A stretch of DNA of 64,000 nt from positions 50,604-114,603 of the forward strand of contig JAFYYG010000037.1 in NCBI GenBank assembly GCA_017557625.1, written 5' to 3'. Shown one piece after another: positions 51,328 to 57,943 of this stretch. The stretch's first letter is position 1. Each line of letters begins with the position of its first letter. Made by a program: the position numbers and the translations under genes. Origin of the DNA: Muribaculaceae bacterium. GTDB taxonomy: Bacteria > Bacteroidota > Bacteroidia > Bacteroidales > Muribaculaceae. Below the pieces are notes generated by a model that ran no database searches, was not told the origin of the DNA, and worked only from the letters and a program-made list of their open reading frames with translations.

Positions 51328-51428
51328 GTGTTAAGTGTAAAGTTTTAAGTGTTAAATGAAGTCACTAACGCGACTAACTAACTGCTGACAACTGACAGCT
51401 GACAACTGATAACTGGCAACTGATAACT
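51328..51428 (+). repeat. Two heptamer arrays filling the spacer before tadA
   Basis: Right after the stop codon: GTGTTAA, GTGTAAA, GTTTTAA, GTGTTAA (51328-51355). After 31 irregular bases: GACAACT, GACAGCT, GACAACT, GATAACT, GGCAACT, GATAACT (51387-51428), followed by AA and the tadA ATG at 51431. Confidence 0.82.
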
Positions 51429-51430
51429 AA

Positions 51431-51862
51431 ATGAACGACGAGAGGTTTATGCAGATGGCTATCAACGAGGCACTTGAGGCACAAAAGTGCGATGAGGTGC
51501 CGATTGGTGCCGTGATTGTGAGTCAGGGACGCGTGATAGCACGAGGTCACAACCTCACTGAGACGCTCACCGATGTCACCGCTCACGCCGAAATGCAGGC
51601 CATCACGGCTGCACAAGGCACTCGGGGCGGAAAATATCTCAAGGACTGCACTTTATATGTTACCGTAGAGCCATGTCTGATGTGCGCTGGCGCCCTTGCC
51701 TGGAGCCAGATTTCACGCATCGTGTATGGAGCGACCGACGACAAGCGAGGCTACCGCTGCTTCTGTGACAATCCTTTCCATAAAAAGACATCAGTAACCG
51801 CCGGAGTGCTTGAGGAGCAATGTTCAAAACTGATAACTGATTTTTTCAAGAAAAAAAGATAA
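51431..51862 (+). CDS. tadA: tRNA-specific adenosine deaminase (nucleoside deaminase)
   Basis: This 143-residue zinc deaminase has HAE at residues 52-54 and PCLMC at 81-85, giving His52, Cys82 and Cys85 as zinc ligands and Glu54 as the proton shuttle. The context AHAEMQAI and FCDNPFHKKTSV near the C terminus is that of TadA, which converts A34 to inosine in tRNAArg(ACG). Guanine deaminase-like activity is an alternative within the superfamily but less likely. The leader is the heptamer array; translation starts directly after it. The esterase gene follows 13 nt downstream. Confidence 0.9.
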   Translation: MNDERFMQMAINEALEAQKCDEVPIGAVIVSQGRVIARGHNLTETLTDVTAHAEMQAITAAQGTRGGKYLKDCTLYVTVEPCLMCAGALAWSQISRIVYGATDDKRGYRCFCDNPFHKKTSVTAGVLEEQCSKLITDFFKKKR

Positions 51863-51875
51863 ATAAAATACTGCA

Positions 51876-52775
51876 ATGAAAACCATTTTAAAACTCCAAA
51901 TTGTCCTTGCCATAGCGGCAATGTGCTTTGCTACAAGCAATGCGCAGAAAGTGACACCTCCAGTTCCCGAAATCTATGACCAGGCTATAGCCAATGCCGA
52001 AAAGAAACTTGGCATAGTTGATACTATTGAAGTGATGAGCAATAAAATGGGAAGAGCCATAAAAAACACTGTGGTACTGCCTGCTCAATACTCTCAAAAA
52101 GATTATAGATATATGTCATTTCCAGTGATTTACCTCCTGCATGGTGCATGGGGAAGCTACTGCGACTGGCCCAAGAAAGCCGATCTGCGTTCACTAGCAT
52201 CGCAATACAGCATCATCTTCGTGTGTCCCGATGGGCAGGACAGTTGGTACTTCGACTCCCCTATCGACCCAACGTTCCAGTTTGAAACATTTATCACTCA
52301 AGAACTTAGAAGTTACATCGAATCGCATTATCGCACTCTCAACCACCCCAAATACCGTGCCATCACAGGCCTTAGCATGGGTGGTCATGGGGCATTGTGG
52401 CTAGCCTGGCGTCATCCCGAAATCTATGGCTCGTGCGGCAGCATGAGTGGCGGCGTTGACATCTACAATTTCCCCAACAAGTGGAAAATCAACGAGCGAT
52501 TAGGTGACTACGAGTCAAACAAAGAGGTGTGGAGAGAGCATTCGGTTATGAACCTGGTTTCAACTCTCGTGCCTGGCCAGAACATCATCATAGATGATGG
52601 CAACAAAGACATCTTCATAAACGAGAACAACGCACTTCATGAGGCACTTGACAAGCAAGGTATACCTCACGACTATATCGTGAGACCAGGTGCACACAAC
52701 TGGTCCTACTGGGTTAACGCCCTCGATTACCAGGTGTTGTTCTTCCACAAAGCGTTCAATAGTGGACTGAAATGA
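51876..52775 (+). CDS. Exported alpha/beta-hydrolase esterase (esterase D/feruloyl esterase-like), copy 1
   Basis: This 299-residue protein has a signal peptide (to about residue 23, ATSNAQ). The core is an esterase fold: oxyanion region IYLLHGAWGSYCDW, nucleophile Ser167 in GLSMGGHGA, the acid in IIIDDGNKD and His in RPGAHNWSYW near residue 279. Putative Esterase-family enzymes of this kind hydrolyse acyl groups from sugars or act as feruloyl/acetyl esterases; the substrate here is unknown. The next gene encodes a close paralogue (identical stretch CPDGQDSWYFDSPIDPTFQF), so this is a tandem duplication. Translation may couple to tadA (13-nt gap). Confidence 0.85.
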   Translation: MKTILKLQIVLAIAAMCFATSNAQKVTPPVPEIYDQAIANAEKKLGIVDTIEVMSNKMGRAIKNTVVLPAQYSQKDYRYMSFPVIYLLHGAWGSYCDWPKKADLRSLASQYSIIFVCPDGQDSWYFDSPIDPTFQFETFITQELRSYIESHYRTLNHPKYRAITGLSMGGHGALWLAWRHPEIYGSCGSMSGGVDIYNFPNKWKINERLGDYESNKEVWREHSVMNLVSTLVPGQNIIIDDGNKDIFINENNALHEALDKQGIPHDYIVRPGAHNWSYWVNALDYQVLFFHKAFNSGLK

Positions 52776-52860
52776 GATGCCAGATTTCAAATTTCAGATG
52801 TTAGATTCTCACATCTACCCTACTAACATGCGAAAAAAACTGATAACTAAAAACTTAATA
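52776..52860 (+). repeat. Heptamer arrays between the two esterase genes
   Basis: Beginning immediately after the stop codon: GATGCCA, GATTTCA, AATTTCA, GATGTTA, GATTCTC (52776-52810). Further on AAAAACT, GATAACT, AAAAACT (52835-52855) lead to the next start at 52868. Confidence 0.65.
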
Positions 52861-52867
52861 AATAAGC

Positions 52868-53806
52868 ATGAAACTACGAACCATAAAAATATTGGTGTGG
52901 ATTGCGATTTTTGCCATGTCTTGCATCAGTTGTGATGCAAGAAACAGCAACTCTCATGCAACGGAGCCAAAAGTGAAAACAACTAAAAAAGCAAAAAAGA
53001 CCACGCCGAACAAAACCGTCGCCCAACCAACTGTCACCAATAATAAGCAGTTGCAGGTAATAGAGGTAAAAAGCGACAAGATGGGACGCAACATCACCAA
53101 TCTTGTTGTTCTGCCAGAGCAGTATTTTATAGACTCGTCCTCAACCTATCCTGTGCTTTACTTGCTGCACGGCTATAGTGATGACTATATGGCGTGGCAA
53201 AATCATGTGGACCTAACAAAACATGCCAATAAATATGGATTTATTATAGTATGTCCCGATGGTCAGGACAGCTGGTACTTCGACTCCCCTATCGACCCGA
53301 CTTTCCAATTTGAGACTTATATAACTCAAGAATTAAGAAACTATATTGAGAGCAACTACCGCACCATCAATGACCGTCAACACCGCGCTATCACTGGACT
53401 GAGCATGGGCGGACATGGCGCACTGTGGCTGGGATTTCGACATCCAGACCTTTATGGCTTGTGCGGCAGTATGAGTGGAGCGGTTGATATTACAACTCTC
53501 AAAGATCGATTTAAGATTGACAAACGTTTAGGGAAATATGCCGCCAACGAAGCGTCATGGAAAAGCCACTCGGTGATAAACCTAGTGCCTACTCTCAAGA
53601 ATGACCAGTTCATCATCATCGATGACGGCACGAGCGACTTCCTTATAAAGGAAAATCGTGCTTTGCACGATGCTCTGCAACAACACAAAATTAAGCACGA
53701 GTACAGCGAGCGCCCTGGCCGCCACAGCTGGGATTATTGGTTGAAATCGCTGGAACAGCACCTCGCTGCGTTCGACAACATTATGAACACAAAAGAGGGG
53801 GACTGA
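52868..53806 (+). CDS. Lipoprotein esterase, tandem paralogue (copy 2)
   Basis: This 312-residue protein is paralogous to the preceding one. It begins with a lipoprotein-like signal (IFAMSCISCD, possible lipidated Cys19 or Cys22) and a Lys/Thr-rich linker (residues 30-60), where copy 1 has an ordinary signal peptide. The esterase core is intact: YLLHGYSDDYMAW, Ser179 in GLSMGGHGA, IIIDDGTSD, and His in RPGRHSWDYW. The change of anchoring suggests one soluble and one membrane-tethered enzyme for the same or related substrates, probably acylated carbohydrates. Inferred from family; no substrate is identifiable. Confidence 0.85.
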   Translation: MKLRTIKILVWIAIFAMSCISCDARNSNSHATEPKVKTTKKAKKTTPNKTVAQPTVTNNKQLQVIEVKSDKMGRNITNLVVLPEQYFIDSSSTYPVLYLLHGYSDDYMAWQNHVDLTKHANKYGFIIVCPDGQDSWYFDSPIDPTFQFETYITQELRNYIESNYRTINDRQHRAITGLSMGGHGALWLGFRHPDLYGLCGSMSGAVDITTLKDRFKIDKRLGKYAANEASWKSHSVINLVPTLKNDQFIIIDDGTSDFLIKENRALHDALQQHKIKHEYSERPGRHSWDYWLKSLEQHLAAFDNIMNTKEGD

Positions 53807-53839
53807 CCTTGTTAATAACTTTCTATTATAATAGCAAAT

Positions 53840-54889
53840 ATGACCCTAACAAACTCTAAGCCTCGTATTCTGATAATCTATACTGGTGGCACCATTGGCA
53901 TGATTGAGGACCCAGTGAGCAAAGTCCTAAAGCCCTTTGACTTCAGCCACCTTATCGATAATGTACCTAAAATCAAGAAACTCGACTTCGAGATAGGCAA
54001 CATTCAGTTTGACCCGCCCATCGACAGTAGCAACATGAACACTTCGCACTGGAGCAAGATTGCCAAAGAGGTGGAAGCAAACTATGACAACTACGACGGG
54101 TTTGTGGTGCTGCACGGCACCGACACAATGGCATATACCGCCTCGGCATTGAGTTTTATGCTCGAAAACCTAGACAAACCGGTAATCATCACAGGTTCGC
54201 AACTTCCCATTGGCGAGGTTCGCACCGATGGTGAGGAAAATCTGCTCACCGCTTTGCAAATTGCCGCCGCCCGCAACTCTCGCGGCAACGCGATGATTAA
54301 CGAGGTCGCCATCCTCTTTGAGAATCACCTGCTTAGAGGCAACCGCAGTTCCAAGGTCAGCGCCGATAACTTCAATGCATTCACAAGCAACAACTATCCC
54401 GAACTTGCAAGTATTGGCCTTGATATTACTTATCACGAAAAAGTACTTTACCAATCGGACCACAACCGCCCTCTTATCGTTCATGAGACCATGGACACCA
54501 ATGTGATGTTTATTGTTCTGCATCCAGGTCTCACAAAAGAGATGCTTGAGTATCAGCTCAACACGCCATCAATAAAAGGCATTGTCCTCAAGACCTACGG
54601 AGCAGGCAACAGCCCTAGCGATGAATGGTTTACCAAGCCCATATCAGAAGCTGTTGAGCGAGGCATAGTTATACTAAACGTGACACAGTGCGGCAATGGC
54701 TCAGTCAACAGCAACCTTTATGACACTGGCAACACGTTGGCGAAAGCCGGTGTCATCAGCGGCAATGACATCACCAGCGAGGCTGCCATCACAAAGATGA
54801 TGTATCTCTTCGGAAAAGGTATGACCAACAATCAAGTAAAGAAATACCTACAACGTGACATCTGCGGAGAAATGACTGTAAACAATTAA
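53840..54889 (+). CDS. ansA: Type I L-asparaginase
   Basis: This 349-residue asparaginase family enzyme has the catalytic threonine motifs YTGGTIGM (residues ~11-18) and VLHGTDTMAYTASALSF (residues ~92-108). Absence of a signal peptide and the overall length put it in the cytoplasmic type I (AnsA) group, often allosteric. It hydrolyses asparagine to aspartate and ammonia. It lies 33 nt after the second esterase and 8 nt before the small membrane protein, probably cotranscribed with the latter. Confidence 0.93.
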   Translation: MTLTNSKPRILIIYTGGTIGMIEDPVSKVLKPFDFSHLIDNVPKIKKLDFEIGNIQFDPPIDSSNMNTSHWSKIAKEVEANYDNYDGFVVLHGTDTMAYTASALSFMLENLDKPVIITGSQLPIGEVRTDGEENLLTALQIAAARNSRGNAMINEVAILFENHLLRGNRSSKVSADNFNAFTSNNYPELASIGLDITYHEKVLYQSDHNRPLIVHETMDTNVMFIVLHPGLTKEMLEYQLNTPSIKGIVLKTYGAGNSPSDEWFTKPISEAVERGIVILNVTQCGNGSVNSNLYDTGNTLAKAGVISGNDITSEAAITKMMYLFGKGMTNNQVKKYLQRDICGEMTVNN

Positions 54890-54897
54890 GGTCTAAA

Positions 54898-55248
54898 ATG
54901 CTTGCAAGACTAATTCTTTCAACCGTTGCAATTCTCATCACAGCGAGAATCATGGACAGCGTCAACATCACTCCCTGGTGGGTCGCTGCCATCATCTCGG
55001 TGGTGCTGGGTGCAATCAACACATTTATTAAACCTATAATTCAAATTCTGTCGATTCCCATCACCATTATCACTCTTGGATTCTTCTCATTGGTAATTAA
55101 CGCTTCGATGATATTGATCTGCGCGAAGATAATTGGTGAGCCACATTTCCATGTGGATGGTTTTTGGTCGGCAATGTTTTTTAGTATTATTCTCTCAATA
55201 GTCAATTGGGTGATTCACCAGATATTTGACCCTCCCAAAAACAAATGA
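54898..55248 (+). CDS. Small four-helix membrane protein, holin superfamily IV-like
   Basis: This 116-residue protein has four hydrophobic segments (about 4-22, 28-50, 54-80 and 88-108) and the recurring motif VLGAINTFIKPIIQILSIPI then TLGFFSLVINASMI. That pattern defines the 'phage holin family' (PF04020-like) proteins, which are chromosomal membrane proteins in many bacteria and not phage-linked here. Function is unknown. It follows ansA by 8 nt and ends at a good terminator. No lysis genes are nearby. Confidence 0.82.
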   Translation: MLARLILSTVAILITARIMDSVNITPWWVAAIISVVLGAINTFIKPIIQILSIPITIITLGFFSLVINASMILICAKIIGEPHFHVDGFWSAMFFSIILSIVNWVIHQIFDPPKNK

Positions 55249-55256
55249 TATAGTAA

Positions 55257-55303
55257 CTGCGGCTTGCAATGACACCATCAGTCATCACAAGCCGCAGTCT
55301 TTG
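55257..55303 (+). terminator. Terminator after the ansA unit
   Basis: A perfect 10-bp stem, CTGCGGCTTG (55257-55266) with CAAGCCGCAG (55288-55297), is followed by TCTTTGTTTG. It separates this unit from the convergent tdk gene. Confidence 0.8.
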
Positions 55304-55316
55304 TTTGAGAGCATTA

Positions 55317-55946
55317 TTATTCGCTTTTGAACTTCAGAGAATTGCGCTCAGCACTCTCTATGCGCTTGTTGCGCCAGCAACTTCGGCATAACGCCACATA
55401 TCGGTCATCACCACCAATCTCTACTTGGTTGCCGTCGGTGACAATGTTTCCCTGGGCATCGATGCGGGCATTGATGCTCGTCTTGCGACCACAAGCACAG
55501 GTCGATTTAATCTCCTCTATCGAGTCGGCAATCTCAAACAATCGGCGTGAGCCGTCAAAAAGGTGAGATTGAAAGTCGGTTCGGAGTCCGTAACACACCA
55601 CATTGGTGCCGTAGTCATCGACTATGCGTGCGAGCTGGTCAATCTGCTCCTCCGAGAGAAACTGCGCCTCATCAATGAGAATCCAATCCTTGACCACCAA
55701 GCTGCTCTCATAGAGCTCGCTCACGTATTCATAGATGTTCATCTCGCGATATATCCAACTGCATTCACGCTCAATTCCAATGCGCGAGCGTATCACGTTC
55801 TCTTTCTCGCGGTTATCGATAATGGGCTTCATACACAAGTACTTGAGCCCACGTTCCTCGAAGTTATAGGCTTGAGTGAGCAGCAGAGCGGTCTTTGCCG
55901 AACCCATGGTTCCGTATTTAAAGTATAGCTTTCCTCGTCCGTTCAT
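55317..55946 (-). CDS. tdk: Thymidine kinase
   Basis: This 209-residue type II thymidine kinase has P-loop GTMGSAKT (residues 12-19), Walker B-like LIDEAQFL, the lasso region with ARIDAQGN, and zinc-binding Cys pairs CACGRK and CRSCW near the C terminus. It phosphorylates thymidine for salvage. The length is normal. A full promoter (55955-55984) begins only a few bases upstream, implying a very short leader. Confidence 0.95.
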   Translation of the reverse strand: MNGRGKLYFKYGTMGSAKTALLLTQAYNFEERGLKYLCMKPIIDNREKENVIRSRIGIERECSWIYREMNIYEYVSELYESSLVVKDWILIDEAQFLSEEQIDQLARIVDDYGTNVVCYGLRTDFQSHLFDGSRRLFEIADSIEEIKSTCACGRKTSINARIDAQGNIVTDGNQVEIGGDDRYVALCRSCWRNKRIESAERNSLKFKSE

Positions 55947-55954
55947 AGCAAGCG

Positions 55955-55984
55955 CAAAGATATATAATTATATATCAATATCAA
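55955..55984 (-). promoter_or_regulatory. Promoter of tdk
   Basis: On the minus strand TTG (55982-55984), 19 nt, then TATCTTTG (55955-55962). The box is 9 nt from the ATG, so the transcript should be nearly leaderless. Confidence 0.65.
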
Positions 55985-56015
55985 CACTAAAAACAGGAAA
56001 GTTATTAACAATGTG

Positions 56016-57380
56016 CTACAACAGTTTCTCCAAGTCTTTGGTGGTTTTCGCTATATCCTCGGCAGTCACTTCATAGTTAGCCAAGTCATTAGCAAAGTAA
56101 CGGTCATAGGCTGTCATGTCGATAAGTCCATGTCCTGAGAGGTTGAAGAGGATTGTCTTCCTCTCACCACTAATTTTGCATTTCAGCGCCTCGTTGATGG
56201 TTGCCGCAATGGCATGTGACGACTCAGGAGCAGGAATAATGCCCTCGCAGCGAGCAAACAGTGTGGCAGCTTTAAAAGTGTCGAGTTGCTGAATATCGAC
56301 TGCCTCTATTAAGTTGTCATGCTTCAGTTGGCTTATAATTGCACCGCCGCCATGATAACGAAGCCCACCAGCGTGAATATTAGCTGGGCAGAAATTATGA
56401 CCAAGAGTATACATTGGTATCAGTGGCGTGTAGCCCGCTTCATCTCCAAAGTCATACTGGAACACACCACGTGTCAGTTTTGGACACGATGCCGGCTCAG
56501 CAGCAACAAATCTAGTTGCGGGTGTCTCGCCTATAAGTTTGTGCCTCAAGAATGGGAACGCCAAGCCCGAGAAGTTGCTACCACCTCCAAAACAGGCAAT
56601 CACCACGTCGGGATATTCACCTGCCATCTCCATCTGCTTCTCGGCCTCAAGCCCTATAACGGTTTGATGTAACGCCACATGATTAAGCACCGAGCCAAGT
56701 ACATACTTGCAGTTTGGTGTGCTCATTGCTAATTCCACTGCCTCACTGATGGCTGTTCCCAGAGAACCTTGGTATGTGGGGTTGTCAGTGATTATTTTTC
56801 TTCCTGCTTTGGTTGACATACTTGGCGAGGAGATGACCTCAGCACCGTAGGTTTGCATTATCGAACGCCTATATGGTTTTTGATTATAGGAGATTTTCAC
56901 CATATATACGGCAAGTTCTAGTCCAAAATGCTTTGCTGCGAGTGATAATGCAGCACCCCACTGTCCAGCACCAGTCTCTGTGGTGATATTGGTCACTCCT
57001 TCTTGTTTGCAGTAATATGCTTGAGCAATTGCAGAGTTCAACTTGTGTGACCCAACAGGACTTACGCTCTCATTCTTAAAATATATGTGTGCAGGAGTGT
57101 CAAGAAATTTTTCCAAGCCTGTAGCTCTTACTAATGGCGTGGGACGCCAAATTCTATACATATCTCTTACTTCCTCTGGGATTTCAATCCATCGGTCGGT
57201 GGTGTTTAACTCCTGTTCAGAAGCAGCTTTAGAAAACAACGGACATAAGTCCTCAACTTTTAGTGGCTCTTTTGTGCCTGGATGAATTAGTGGGGCTGGC
57301 TTATTTACCATGTCGGGAATAACATTATACCATGCATTGGGTATGTCATTCTCATTTAATAAATACTTTTTTCTTTCCAT
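56016..57380 (-). CDS. trpB2: TrpB2-type tryptophan synthase beta-like PLP enzyme
   Basis: This 454-residue PLP enzyme is of the TrpB2 family. It has an N-terminal extension (residues 1-75) absent from TrpB1, the PLP-binding GSHKLNSA with Lys113, ETGAGQWGAAL, and the phosphate loop CFGGGSNFSG. TrpB2 proteins can make tryptophan from indole and serine without TrpA, serving as indole salvage enzymes. No other trp genes are adjacent, which supports salvage rather than pathway use. A full promoter (57420-57449) lies upstream, and the gene is divergent from the Cys/His-rich protein gene. Confidence 0.93.
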   Translation of the reverse strand: MERKKYLLNENDIPNAWYNVIPDMVNKPAPLIHPGTKEPLKVEDLCPLFSKAASEQELNTTDRWIEIPEEVRDMYRIWRPTPLVRATGLEKFLDTPAHIYFKNESVSPVGSHKLNSAIAQAYYCKQEGVTNITTETGAGQWGAALSLAAKHFGLELAVYMVKISYNQKPYRRSIMQTYGAEVISSPSMSTKAGRKIITDNPTYQGSLGTAISEAVELAMSTPNCKYVLGSVLNHVALHQTVIGLEAEKQMEMAGEYPDVVIACFGGGSNFSGLAFPFLRHKLIGETPATRFVAAEPASCPKLTRGVFQYDFGDEAGYTPLIPMYTLGHNFCPANIHAGGLRYHGGGAIISQLKHDNLIEAVDIQQLDTFKAATLFARCEGIIPAPESSHAIAATINEALKCKISGERKTILFNLSGHGLIDMTAYDRYFANDLANYEVTAEDIAKTTKDLEKLL

Positions 57381-57419
57381 TAATCAAGAATTTTTATTCG
57401 TTGAATTTGAATATCAATG

Positions 57420-57449
57420 CAAAAGTATGCAGAACTTCTGGATATTCAA
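57420..57449 (-). promoter_or_regulatory. Promoter of trpB2
   Basis: TTG (57447-57449 on the minus strand), 19 nt, then TACTTTTG (57420-57427), 40 nt upstream of the ATG. Confidence 0.65.
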
Positions 57450-57500
57450 TCATAATTTGACTTTTTTATGAAAAAAAAGCAGTTTTTCAAGAAAAAGTTC

Positions 57501-57508
57501 TAATTTTG
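57501..57508 (+). promoter_or_regulatory. -7 box of the Cys/His protein-TonB receptor unit
   Basis: TAATTTTG followed by CATCG lies 12 nt before the ATG at 57521, implying a very short leader. It is divergent from the trpB2 promoter. Confidence 0.5.
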
Positions 57509-57520
57509 CATCGATTAAAC

Positions 57521-57871
57521 ATGAAATCACGTCAAAAGACATACGCTTGGCTATTGCTAACAATACTGCTGTCGATGCAAGCCATTAATGCGGTTCACAT
57601 CCATGAACCGCAAGTGGTGCCTATTGAAGACTATTGCGACATGTGTGCTCACCATGTCAAGCACTATAGTCATATCAGCAGTGACCGCTATAGCATGCAT
57701 CCCTGCCTATCGTGCATGATAAGCAGCAGCCAATATGTCACTTCGCAACCTGCACTTCTTTTGGCTGTTCAGCAAAGTGTATGCACTATTGATTGCCCAC
57801 AAACAATCTCATTGCTTGCTGCCACGATAAAACACAGGCAATCTCGAGCCCCACCGATGTTTTTAGTATAG
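57521..57871 (+). CDS. Small exported Cys/His-rich protein, unknown, upstream of a TonB receptor
   Basis: This is a 116-residue protein from the ATG at 57521; the earlier in-frame TTG lies inside the promoter box. A signal peptide (WLLLTILLSMQAINA) precedes a mature part rich in possible metal ligands: H26-I-H28, C39-x2-C42, His44, His45, His48, His51, H60-P-C62-x2-C65 and C88-x3-C92. I do not recognise the family with confidence. Similar small Cys-containing proteins sit upstream of TonB receptors in other Bacteroidetes. With the receptor gene starting 73 nt downstream, a metal-binding or metallochaperone role at the outer membrane is a reasonable inference, not proven. Confidence 0.6.
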   Translation: MKSRQKTYAWLLLTILLSMQAINAVHIHEPQVVPIEDYCDMCAHHVKHYSHISSDRYSMHPCLSCMISSSQYVTSQPALLLAVQQSVCTIDCPQTISLLAATIKHRQSRAPPMFLV

Positions 57872-57943
57872 CATAGTCTTTGTATGTCCTCAGACATGAG
57901 GACACATCTCACATTATTACTAATATCACTAATCAATAAATTC

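Noticed and set aside
54898-55248. 'Holin' annotation as sign of a prophage
   Set aside because: No endolysin, integrase or structural phage genes are nearby; this membrane family is widespread on chromosomes and cotranscribed here with ansA.
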